Shown here: piece by piece, positions 17,447-25,235 of the stretch
Numbering within the stretch: position 1 is the stretch's first letter
Layout of the letters: each line of letters opens with the position of its first letter
Position numbers and translations under genes: made by a program
The notes under the pieces: generated by a model
The model's input: the letters and a program-made list of their open reading frames with translations, nothing else
The model's database searches: none
What the model was told of the DNA's origin: nothing
Source of the DNA: Ricordea florida
Lineage: Eukaryota; Cnidaria; Anthozoa; Corallimorpharia; Ricordeidae
Length of the DNA stretch: 64,000 bases
Assembly: GCA_949710005.1 (NCBI GenBank)
Contig: OX453278.1
Span: 6,613,597 to 6,677,596 of the forward strand
Reading direction: 5' to 3'

Positions 17447-17485
17447 TGTTTTGATTATAAAAAAATCTAAAGATTAATCAAAACA
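17447..17485. terminator. Hairpin with TCTAAAG between convergent genes
   Basis: TGTTTTGATTA (17447-17457) pairs with TAATCAAAACA (17475-17485). The loop includes TCTAAAG at 17466-17472. It begins one base after the stop codon of the 529-residue gene and lies just before the stop of the convergent RPB7-like gene. Position suggests a two-way terminator. Confidence 0.6.
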
Positions 17486-17491
17486 AAATAT

Positions 17492-17953
17492 TTAAACTAA
17501 AAAACCAATGCAACTAAATCCATTTTTATCATATCTAACTGCTTTTATTTCAACATTAATTTTATCTCCTATTCCAATTTTGTTATTTTTATTTTCATAT
17601 GTATTAAAAATTTCATCAAACTTATAATCTTTCAAATAAATATGTGGAATTAAAATTTTCATTTTTTCAAAAACATTAATAAAAATACCTTCTTCATAAA
17701 CCCTACATACTACACCATCAACTTTTTGTTTAATTTTTGGTTTATATGTTTTTGCTTCAAATTTTAAAACAAAAGAAGTATTTTCATTATCTACAATTTT
17801 TATTATACGATTTACTGAAATAATATAACCATATTCTTTATCAAATTCACCAAACATTGCTTTATTAATTGTTTTTAAAAGATGATTCATAATATTTTTA
17901 TCTAAATATTTAGGTTCAAGATATATACGCCTTTGAAGTATATTAGTTTCCAT
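17492..17953 (-). CDS. RPB7-like RNA polymerase subunit
   Basis: The 153-residue product matches the RPB7/RpoE layout. An N-terminal half starts with RRIYLEPKYLDKNI (compare the 'LxPxYxGxxL' start of the family) and has the FDKEYGYIISVNRI strand. It is followed from about residue 77 by an S1/OB-type domain (VDGVVCRVYEEGIFINVF, ILIPHIYL). RPB7 forms the stalk of eukaryotic RNA polymerase II, and homologues exist in poxviruses, asfarviruses and mimiviruses. I know of none as a regular Polinton gene. It may recruit or modify host polymerase on the element's promoters. No other polymerase subunit is present. The host-derived alternative is less likely because the gene is intronless and AT-rich. 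Confidence 0.8.
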   Translation of the reverse strand: METNILQRRIYLEPKYLDKNIMNHLLKTINKAMFGEFDKEYGYIISVNRIIKIVDNENTSFVLKFEAKTYKPKIKQKVDGVVCRVYEEGIFINVFEKMKILIPHIYLKDYKFDEIFNTYENKNNKIGIGDKINVEIKAVRYDKNGFSCIGFLV

Positions 17954-17957
17954 TTTC

Positions 17958-17984
17958 TTAGTTTTTAATTAATCTAAAAACTAA
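17958..17984. promoter_or_regulatory. Divergent promoter with 9-bp palindrome
   Basis: TTAGTTTTT (17958-17966) pairs with AAAAACTAA (17976-17984), with TCTAAAAA in the right half. It occupies most of the 49-bp gap between the RPB7-like gene (minus) and the penton-like gene (plus), so it must hold one or both promoters. Confidence 0.45.
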
Positions 17985-18002
17985 TATAATTTAATCAAAA
18001 AA

Positions 18003-18635
18003 ATGTTTAGCATTACAATGTATGATTCTGAAACGCGGATTTATTTAGACCCGCCAATTAAATATGTTAGTGAATTACAACTACTAGATTGTGATATAAA
18101 AACTAAAAGATTGTTTATTTTCAAAAAATTAGAAACAATAAGTGATACAAGCAATAATAAATTAATGGTAATAAATCCTGGAACATATTCAATTAATGAT
18201 ATAAAAACATTAATTAGCATAACTGAAAAAGGTAAAAATATACTGATGTTTCCTGGTGATAATATTAACTATATAATCAATAATAAATCATTTGACATTA
18301 AACTAAGCGGCGGTTTACAAAATTCATTAGGTTTGCCAGAAATTTTAATTAAAAACAGAATATATGAGATTAATATAAACATAAAAGAACCATTGAGATT
18401 AATGTGTAGTATAGTTGATAATAGAATGTCATATATGAATAGTAAAAAATCTGATCTTTTAAAAATACAACCATCACAATTGCTAGCAAACATACCATCA
18501 CAAGATTACCCAACAATTCCAATTAAAAAATATGATAGCTTAATTAATTACTTTGATTTAAGTATATTAGATTCTGAATGGGAAAAATTTGATTTGAAAG
18601 GATCTCCAATAACTTTTAGTTTAAGATTTAGATAA
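18003..18635 (+). CDS. Penton-like minor capsid protein
   Basis: The 210-residue product is beta-rich and lacks membrane spans or enzyme motifs. The C-terminal third has the pattern of penton (single jelly-roll) proteins of Polinton-type elements: a segment like YDSLINYFDLSILDSEWEKF leading to a final LKGSPITFSLRFR strand. From memory this compares with 'LRGExITxRLHxK' endings. Such proteins occupy the fivefold vertices of the capsid. Length fits. The match is by motif memory only, so a structure prediction would decide it. Confidence 0.62.
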   Translation: MFSITMYDSETRIYLDPPIKYVSELQLLDCDIKTKRLFIFKKLETISDTSNNKLMVINPGTYSINDIKTLISITEKGKNILMFPGDNINYIINNKSFDIKLSGGLQNSLGLPEILIKNRIYEININIKEPLRLMCSIVDNRMSYMNSKKSDLLKIQPSQLLANIPSQDYPTIPIKKYDSLINYFDLSILDSEWEKFDLKGSPITFSLRFR

Positions 18636-18643
18636 ATTTTTTT

Positions 18644-18675
18644 TGTTATGTAACCATTTATTGAGTTATATAACA
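18644..18675. terminator. Hairpin between convergent genes
   Basis: TGTTATGTAAC (18644-18654) pairs with GTTATATAACA (18665-18675), with one G-T pair and a 10-nt loop. It sits between the penton-like stop and the stop of the minus-strand gene at 18686. Its right arm repeats the hairpin arm at 12817-12833. Confidence 0.6.
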
Positions 18676-18685
18676 TAATTAAATT

Positions 18686-19270
18686 TTAATCTTCTTCTCC
18701 CCATAGTTTTTTCAAATGCCTTAACTCTTCAACATCAATGCACCAATCTAAATATCTAGACGGATGCCATGCTATTGGCATTAGTTCATCATATAATGAT
18801 TTATAAAATTTCTTTTTATGTAATAATTTATATTTGTTTACACATATAATAACTTTCATTAACTCAACAATAAAATTTTTATCAAACTTATTAATATTAC
18901 ATTCCTTATCATAATAACCTTTATATTCAGGAATTAAATTAGAATTTTCATAACATTTATTTCCAAAATCTAATAAACTTTTTACAAATTTATCAACACA
19001 TATACCATTAACACCAAAATTTATATCATCAAAATAACAAAAACCCTCTTCATAATTTCTTTTATAATAATTAACCTCAAACATAAAACAAAGTTCTTCT
19101 TTTTCATAAATTAAACTTCTATTTTTTGATAAATTCTTTAACAAATCTTCTTTTATTGATTCTATAAATTCATAAAAACATAATTTGTTATCATTAGAAT
19201 ATTCAATATTAATTATTTTTTTCCCCCTACCACAATTAATATCAATATAATTAAATAATAATTCTAACAT
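18686..19270 (-). CDS. Unknown protein with HPSR motif, 194 residues
   Basis: Function unknown. It is rich in Lys, Asn, Tyr and Cys, with no membrane span. The C-terminus ends with MPIAWHPSRYLDWCIDVEEL. From memory, a motif of this kind (AWHPxRxxxWC followed by acidic residues) closes many otherwise different proteins of large DNA viruses. An early-type A-rich box lies at 19281-19300, 10 nt before the start, overlapping the end of the next gene. Early or host-interaction roles are possible. Confidence 0.68.
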   Translation of the reverse strand: MLELLFNYIDINCGRGKKIINIEYSNDNKLCFYEFIESIKEDLLKNLSKNRSLIYEKEELCFMFEVNYYKRNYEEGFCYFDDINFGVNGICVDKFVKSLLDFGNKCYENSNLIPEYKGYYDKECNINKFDKNFIVELMKVIICVNKYKLLHKKKFYKSLYDELMPIAWHPSRYLDWCIDVEELRHLKKLWGEED

Positions 19271-19280
19271 TTTTTTATTT

Positions 19281-19300
19281 TATTTTTATCTTTTTAAATC
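19281..19300 (-). promoter_or_regulatory. Early-type A-rich box, variant
   Basis: On the minus strand this reads GATTTAAAAAGATAAAAATA, 10 nt before the ATG at 19270. It is a looser match to the boxes at 3731, 13691 and 19768, and it overlaps the 3' end of the Cys/His repeat gene. Confidence 0.45.
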
Positions 19301-19752
19301 ATATAAACTAATTTGATTCTACATTCCTTACAAGAAGCTTTTTGTCTTTTATGCTCACATATTTGTGACCCTCCACATTCTTTACATTGTTGTTTTTGCT
19401 TATTATGTATACATATTTGTGATCCACCACAATCTTTACAACGATATTTAACTTTTCCATGTATACATATTTGTGCGCCTTTACAACTTTTACAAAAATA
19501 TTTAACTTTATCATGAACACATATTTGAGACCCTCTACATTCTTTGCAAAAATATTTGTGTTTTTCATGTATGCAAGTATAGGGACAAGTAGTGGTGACT
19601 TTTTCAATTAAATTTATAATTTTTTCTTCTTCAAATTTTTTAAACTCATTAATAAAATCTTCTCTTAAATCTAGTTTTGATCTTCCTTTAATTTTTAAAT
19701 AACTCGCAATTCTTTTCAAATTTGTTTTACTCAAAGTTTCTAATTTTTCCAT
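19294..19752 (-). CDS. SAP-like plus Cys/His tandem-repeat protein
   Basis: The 152-residue product has two parts. Residues 1-35 are a SAP-like helical motif (TNLKRIASYLKIKGRSKLDL) that resembles the first 40 residues of the element's polymerase. From about residue 55, five 17-18-residue units repeat the pattern CKxCxGxQICxHxKxK. Each unit supplies Cys and His ligands for zinc. Similar Cys/His repeat proteins are frequent in giant viruses. A DNA- or RNA-binding early regulator is plausible. The early-type box ends 15 nt before the start. Confidence 0.75.
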   Translation of the reverse strand: MEKLETLSKTNLKRIASYLKIKGRSKLDLREDFINEFKKFEEEKIINLIEKVTTTCPYTCIHEKHKYFCKECRGSQICVHDKVKYFCKSCKGAQICIHGKVKYRCKDCGGSQICIHNKQKQQCKECGGSQICEHKRQKASCKECRIKLVYMI

Positions 19753-19767
19753 CTTTAATTTTGTAAA

Positions 19768-19786
19768 TATTTTCTTTTCTTTAAAT
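19768..19786 (-). promoter_or_regulatory. Early-type A-rich box before the Cys/His gene
   Basis: On the minus strand this reads ATTTAAAGAAAAGAAAATA, identical to 19 bases of the box before the SSB-like gene and with the same 15-nt gap to the ATG. It lies just inside the right TIR, mirroring the polB box inside the left TIR. Confidence 0.65.
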
Positions 19787-19803
19787 TATTTTTTTTTAAA
19801 AGA

Positions 19804-20071
19804 AAATTTTTATTAAATGTGCCAGATCCGCGCATCATCATTTTCAGACAAAATTTTTCAACAAATTATCTAAACATTGATATATTATTATTGCTCTCTT
19901 CCTGTGAAAAGTTTAATGAAATTTTAATTAAATATTAGCTTTTGTTAAATGTGCTAGCTGAAGTTATAAAATCTTATTATTATAATTAAAATAAAATCAG
20001 AATAAAATTAGAATTTAATAAGAATAAAATTAGAATGTAAAATGTGCCAGCAGCCCCATAAATACACATCA
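19804..20071 (-). repeat. Right terminal inverted repeat, 268 bp
   Basis: Reverse complement of 3453-3720 with no difference that I can see. It includes the three mirrored CTRGCACATTT motifs. It is followed directly by the CCTTG duplication. Confidence 0.95.
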
Positions 20072-20076
20072 CCTTG
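20072..20076 (+). repeat. Target-site duplication, right (CCTTG)
   Basis: Matches 3448-3452. The next base differs from the corresponding left base, so a sixth duplicated base is not visible. Confidence 0.75.
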
Positions 20077-20524
20077 AACTGTCACAGTCAAACCTTGTAC
20101 TTCATAATGTTGTTCAAACTTTGAACCCTTTCGCTCCCAACCTCAAACCCCAATTCAGAATTACCTCCCGTATGAAGAGTACATTGTAAAACTACACAGC
20201 ATAATTCGAGGTTTGCTTCTCAGAGTAAAGGTTATAACTGCTACAAAAATGAACCGATCGGTAACTGAAAAAAAGGTGGCCAACCCGTTTCATATAACAA
20301 AGGAAAAAAGGCACGACATGTTGTCCAAGTAAACCCGCCTGAGACTTGAGGTACTCAATGACAAACTGTAGAACTACATAAATAGTATTGCTCACAGTTT
20401 TGTACTTATAATGAAAATTATAAGGGCTAGATGAACTAACTGACCGATTATAGGGAAACATTTGGTGGATTCGTTCCATATAGCAAACGAAAGAAGAAAC
20501 AATATTTTGTTTCAGTGAACTCAC
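20077..20524. other. Host DNA right of the element
   Basis: No complete gene is seen. Two diverged tandem segments (about 20170-20345 and 20345-20525) resemble each other, for example ATTGAGTACCTCAAGTCTCAG beside ATTGAGTATGTCAAGTTTCAG on the minus strand. They look like duplicated pieces of the exon next to them. Confidence 0.4.
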
Positions 20525-20620
20525 CTGAAACTTGACATACTCAATGGCAATGTTTTGGGTCTTCACTTTCGTTTCCCTTGGCAAATGGATTTGTAAGTGA
20601 GCGGCCAGACGATCGACTGT
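20525..20620 (-). CDS. Possible host exon, GAIN-like
   Basis: On the minus strand, CTACAG precedes an open segment of 32 codons beginning TVDRLAAHLQIHLPRETKVK and ending VKFQ. A good donor (GTGAGTTC) follows at 20524. The pattern of a helix followed by 'NIAIEY' strands recalls the start of GAIN domains in adhesion GPCRs, but this is a weak impression. The upstream acceptor is crowded by a MITE, so the exon may be dead or belong to a larger gene outside the window. Confidence 0.33.
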
Positions 20621-20661
20621 CTGTAGCAAAGAATTGAATTCAGTACTGAATTCTTTGTATT

Positions 20662-20955
20662 TAACAATTATTCGCCGAAGGCGAGGTGATTATCGGTGAA
20701 TATTTACCGAGACGAAGTCGAGGTGAATATTCACCGATAATCACTGAGCCTGAGGCGTATAATTGTTTTAGTATAAATACACTGGTGATTATTTCAAAAA
20801 AAGGAAAGGAAAAAGTATTGTACAGCAAGAAAAAATTTTATTTCATTAAAAGCGCGCGAACGACAGGCAGTCATTTTGTTCGTCGAGGTGATTATCGGCT
20901 GATAATCCGAGATAGCAAACCAATCAGAGCGCGCGATTTTGTATAATCACCTACG
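20662..20955. mobile_element. MITE with palindromic head, family 1
   Basis: It begins CAATTATTCGCC and has an inner near-perfect palindrome (GTGATTATCGGTGAATATT ... AATATTCACCGATAATCAC, 20687-20744). It continues through AATTGTTTTA to AACCAATCAGAGCGCGCG near 20920. The element at 45762-46434 has the same order of landmarks, so both belong to one non-autonomous DNA transposon group. Confidence 0.65.
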
Positions 20956-21090
20956 TATTTATCCTAAAAAGGGTTAGTTTGTGGTTCTGTGTCGGAAGGA
21001 AATATTAAAACACAAAAACGGAGTTTATACTTTTAACTTGTGCCACCGTAAGATGAAGGAGAATCTCCGACGAATGGCTGACACTTAAAA
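20956..21090. other. Short host spacer, nothing seen
   Basis: No gene or repeat boundary could be supported here. Confidence 0.4.
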
Positions 21091-21560
21091 CCTCAGCCCT
21101 GGTGATGGCACTGTGTTGTTTCCTTACACACTGTCTCTCTCCACCCAGGAGTAGAATTGGGTAGCAGCGATATATTGCCGTGGGTAGCCCTGCGTTGGAC
21201 TAGCATCCCATCCGGGGGGAGGGGGAGTAACAATACTCCTAGGTGCTTCATGCTACTGAAACCGGGATAAACTGGGCCTCCTGTTGTACCTGTGGGTCTG
21301 CTGTGGCACCTGTCATGTGGTCCACGGGTGACTCTGTGATTGACTAGCATCCCATCCAGGGGGGAGTAACAATGCTCCCAGGTGCTTCATGCTACGGAAA
21401 CTTTTTATAAGCTGGGCCTCCTGTGGCATCAGTGGGTCTCCTGTGACACCTCTCATTTGGTGCACGGGTGACTCTGTGATTGACTAGCATCCCATCCAGG
21501 GGGGAGTAACAATACTCCTAGGTGCTTCATGCTACTGAAACTGGGCCGAGCGCCAGCTAT
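21091..21560 (+). repeat. Tandem repeat, about 140-160 bp units, copy A
   Basis: CTAGCATCCCATCC...GGGGGGAGTAACAATACTCC(C/T)AGGTGCTTCATGCTACTGAAAC units occur three times, after a lead of CTGGTGATGGCACTGTGTTGTTTCC. The same lead and units occur at 63385-64000. It is probably a SINE-linked minisatellite. Confidence 0.8.
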
Positions 21561-22003
21561 GAGGGCTTTAAGGTTCATGTACGTCTCTACCTTGGCTTTA
21601 GGATAATATACCAGGGGCGTGTCTAGAAGAGGGTTGAAAGGGTTTCGGACCCCCCCCCCCCCTCCTCCTCTTCTTTGCAAACAAACATTTTGACACATGA
21701 ATGTATATTTGCTAAATCAAAAGGGAAACATATTTACGGATAGTCCGAAAACCTGATCCCTCACCCCGTTATGAAACCACTGGGCACGCCCCTGTGTACA
21801 GTAATGAGTGGCATAACTTATAAGCTAACAATAACGGTCCAGGTTTATCGTTGAGTCCAATAAACTAAAAAACGTTGGAAAACATATGACACGTGTTCAG
21901 GATTAATCCTTATCAAATGCAAAAATTATGGAAGCCTTAATGGAATGTCCTTATTCCTAAAATCTCACCCGAACACATACTTTTGACGAGGTTTAAGTAT
22001 ACA
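21561..22003. other. Host intergenic, low complexity
   Basis: A C-homopolymer (21650-21662) and GGGGCGTGTC...GGGCACGCCCC ends (about 21612 and 21785) suggest a decayed inverted-repeat element. No gene is seen. Confidence 0.4.
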
Positions 22004-22362
22004 AGTACATGTGTTATTGACCAAGCATGAGGGCACGATGGCTGGGCATTGGCCAAGGTCTATTTTTTTGTTTGTTTTTAGTAAAAAAACGCAAAAAAGA
22101 GCAAGGCTAACCTATCTTGACCGAACAAATGCAAGCGCGGTGAAAGAAGGATTTATTACATTTCCAATTTTGCTTTGTTTTTTTTTTTTTGTTTCTTTTG
22201 CGGGACAAAGCGGTTAATCCCGAGAGGGCAAGATAGTCCCGTCTTACCTGCTCGGGTAGCCAATCAGAACTCAGAAACCACTCATGTAATAAATGAAAAT
22301 GACAAACCAACTGTCTGGCACGAAAAAATTGCTAAACCAGAGCTTACGGAAAAATCGTGGGC
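22004..22362 (+). repeat. Dispersed 'TTATTGACCAAG' repeat
   Basis: It starts TTATTGACCAAGCATGAGG, includes a TTTTGTTT-rich middle, and continues with CGAGAGGGCAAGATAG...GGGTAGCCAATCAGAACTC. The same landmarks occur at 37950-38345 and 39590-39740 (reverse), 46850-47060 and 56365-56760. It is a non-autonomous transposon family. Confidence 0.6.
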
Positions 22363-22366
22363 ATAA

Positions 22367-22515
22367 CTAATCAATTTGTAGAGGAAAAACTGAGTCACGC
22401 ACCACACTTTGCTTGTTGGCCTCGGCTACTGATCGTTCTTCATCAGTGGAATCCAGAAAACTGTTACTCTCTAAGTGCGGAAAAAATTCAAGAACAGAAG
22501 ACTCGATGAGTGAAA
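22367..22515 (-). CDS. Putative last exon of GSAP
   Basis: An open segment after a possible acceptor at 22516-22517 ends in a TAG stop at 22367-22369. The product has VSLIESSVLEFFPHLES and DEERSVAEANKQS, which loosely parallels the acidic, helical C-terminus of vertebrate GSAP. The link to the upstream exons is not proven because the intervening exons were not all found. Confidence 0.4.
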
Positions 22516-23961
22516 CTTTCGCAATACACAAAACACACAGCGTGATTGTCTTTTATAAAGGAGAAAGTTTCTAAACAAAACTGGTACTGCGACGGTGGGA
22601 AATTGAAACACGTAAAAAATTATACAATATCAACTTGTTTGAAAAACTACTTATTTTGTGATTTTCCATTGTTTGCTAACTTGGTTATCAATGACGTCAC
22701 AAAATGTTTATAAATCCAAGTGAAATGGCATGATTTCACGTCGGCAACGTTTATGTAAACGTTTAGGCAAAAATAATGCTTAAAACCAAAAAAAAATCTC
22801 CCTCATCATCGGGTGATATCCAAATGTTCCCTTAAAAATAACGAAACACAAAACAGAAATGGGTACGCAATGCGAACATGAATCTAGTGCCAGGCAGAGA
22901 TGGTGATATTTCCGTATAGTCTCATTCTTCATAATTCATGCATAACACGTAATACGTTCATCCTTGATTACGAATAAAGTTTCTTCTGACACGTTTATTC
23001 AAAATTTAAAGGCAATGAATGTACCTAAAAGAGTCCATCACGAAAACCTAGAAGTCGAAATCAAAATAGACAAACACGAAAACCACTTACAGTGCGACCA
23101 CTGGAACCCAGGCCATCCAAACAAATTTTCACACATATTATCCGATCACGATCGAGTATCTAAACAATAGAATCCCTACAATTGTTTGATATCTCGCTTA
23201 TAATGATGCAACTAATTCACTCTATAACTGTACAAAACACATCAAGATTGAAAAAGAATCGTGTAAGTTGGTGGCAACTCTCCGTCGTGGCCTTGGGTGC
23301 AGTGGTCGCACTGTAAGCCGTTGTCAATAGGACGAAAAGATGTACTTACTGCTACTCTCCTGGGACGCAATTGATTCATTGCTTCCTGAGAGTTTACTGA
23401 AAAAGCGAGAAGGCAAAACCACAACAATCTTAACAAGCCATCTCTTTCAGCCACGCAACAGAAAAGGCGAAAATATCACGGTTACGCGACTAAATTAGTT
23501 CGTGGGCAAATAACTAAAATCAGCCAATCATTTCTTTCCGAGAGGACCACCATTTTCCAGTATCGGACTGGGTGATATCCCGAACGATCTCGCGCACTTC
23601 GTAAATCAGATTTATTTTCGTCTTTCAAATTACATTGATAGAGAGTGTGAACTATATTTTCAGCAAAAAATAATGCATAGTTCCTGACTTGATAGCTAAC
23701 AAAGAAATATTATGTTTTGATCTTGAAAATTATTGTTAGACACAAATTCTACAAAAATTATTTACAAATTCTAGATGCAGTTTCCAGTCGTGTAATTGTC
23801 GAGGCGTACTGGGAGATGATCGGCACTCGGGCGTTTTCGTCTGGAACTCGTTGCGCATGGTCCCTGCTGTCAAGTCCATCTTCTCCCAGTATGGCCTTCG
23901 TGTTTGATAAGTATGATATCTAAGGTAAGGCATATTACAAGTGTACTCATACTCGACCAAC
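22516..23961. other. Host intron or intergenic DNA
   Basis: Two weak coding hints are present on the minus strand. One is a signal-peptide-like frame starting at 23454 (MAERDGLLRLLWFCLLAFSV) with a donor-like GTAAGT near 23348. The other is an open segment at about 23772-23915 ending in a stop. Neither has a recognised family. Confidence 0.35.
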
Positions 23962-24017
23962 CTGTGAAGCTTTCTATACAGCGAATGTACCACACCCGGC
24001 ACGGGTGCGGCTTCAAC
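23962..24017 (-). CDS. Putative host exon, possibly GSAP
   Basis: A good acceptor (ATATTTCAG) is followed by 56 open bases coding VEAAPVPGVVHSLYRKLHR and then CACAG|GTTGG. The 'PVPGVVHSL' block may correspond to the Pro-Gly-x-His-x-Leu region in the C-terminal half of GSAP. Confidence is low. Confidence 0.35.
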
Positions 24018-24431
24018 CTGAAATATAACAACAATATTGATTGATTGCTTGCTTTGGAGGGTTAGTAATCTTCTCATTACGACATACACCTGGGTGCCGG
24101 TGAAGAGAATGCGTAAAAACTGTATAGCACATCAAACTTGTAAACTGTTGCTTGTGGGTTTGACATCAATTCTACATGTATGAAAACAAGTTTCTGCAGG
24201 TATGACGTCACTTCTACAGATATAAATATAATTTTCAGCAGGTATGACGTCATTTTGACATATACGAAAACAATATTGTCTGAAGGTGTGGCGTCACTTC
24301 TACTTCAAGGGTATGACGCAACGAAACAGTGCACGCAAGAATTACCTGGGTGCTTCTAGCCAATCAGAATTGAGACAGTGGCACCAGTGTATAATAATTA
24401 ACAATTAGATAATGAGCTCGAGATTTCTATT

Positions 24432-24587
24432 AAAACAATAGAGTGTTCTTGCCGAGGGACTATCGGCTGAGAGTTGCCCCGCGGAAATTTGATGTTCTTA
24501 AAACAAATATGCTAGTTTTAACAACATCAAATTTCCAAGGGAAACGATCAGACCGATAGTTCAGAGATATAAACACTCTATTGTTTT
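24432..24587. mobile_element. Short MITE with long inverted arms
   Basis: AAAACAATAGAGTGTT (24432-24447) is mirrored by AACACTCTATTGTTTT (24572-24587). Inside, GGAAATTTGATGTT is mirrored by AACATCAAATTTCC. The whole forms one imperfect hairpin. Confidence 0.65.
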
Positions 24588-25235
24588 TATTGTTCACCAC
24601 TAAATTTTCTTCCGCGCGTCAGTTGAAAAACAGTCAAATATTTATTCCTGCGTACAGCCACAAATGTCAATAATTAAGATTAAAACGAAAGAAAGCGTCA
24701 CGAATTTCGCTACTCTAGGATTATTACTGATAGTCTTCTAGTAGCGTAGCCAATCAGATTGCGGCATTTGCATTAGTACCACTAGTTGGGTGATAAAAAT
24801 GGCTGATAGTCTGCAGTAGCTCAGCCAATCAGATTGCGGCATTTGCATTAGTATACTAGTTGATTTTTACTGATATATATTCAATAGGAAAAATGGGGAG
24901 AAATACTCCGATATATCCAGAAGATCTTTCCCGCTTATCTTCTTTCACGTGGCGTAAATTACCACGATGATGCAATATGATTTATCAATGATGATAATAT
25001 GATTCATTACTTTATTAATTTTATTAATAAATTAATTAATCATATGCATGCATGTGTGTTGTTTCACGCACCTCTTCATCCTCACTTTCCCCTCCTTGAT
25101 CGCTGTTTTCAAAATAGGGGGCCCTTTTCAACTGCAGCCTTAACAAACGGAACATTTTCACTCTTAAAACAGACAATATATAGTGTGGTTCTCACAATTT
25201 TATCTGTGGATAAACCCGAGCAGTGAGAAAATTCT
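24588..25235. other. Host DNA with a short direct repeat
   Basis: The phrase GTAGC(G/T)(T/C)AGCCAATCAGATTGCGGCATTTGCATTAGTA occurs twice (about 24742 and 24814), about 72 bp apart. No gene is seen. Confidence 0.5.

Larger units (their letters stand above)
3453..20071. mobile_element. Polinton/Maverick-like virus element, complete
   Basis: A 16.6 kb block is bounded by 268-bp inverted repeats and a CCTTG duplication. Inside are 15 intronless genes on both strands: protein-primed type PolB, DDE integrase, likely double-jelly-roll capsid, A32-like ATPase, penton-like protein, RPB7-like protein and several membrane proteins. Base composition is much more A+T-rich than the flanks. All main frames are open and the terminal repeats read as identical, which points to a recent insertion. 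The gene set (PolB, integrase, capsid, packaging ATPase) is that of Polinton/adintovirus-type endogenous viruses of animals. The extra RPB7-like and Cys/His repeat genes recall large DNA viruses. No adenain-like protease was found. Subgroup placement would need comparison of capsid and PolB. Confidence 0.93.

Noticed and set aside
17492-17953. Captured host RPB7 retrocopy
   Set aside because: No poly-A remnant, element-like base composition, and the gene sits exactly within the element's gene layout; kept open only as a remote option.
3453-20071. Bacterial or symbiont contamination
   Set aside because: Dense intronless genes could suggest it, but the TIRs, target duplication and animal DNA on both sides show an integrated element.
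23242-23454. First exon of a secreted protein
   Set aside because: The signal-like start is attractive, but there is no partner exon or family; kept only as a note.
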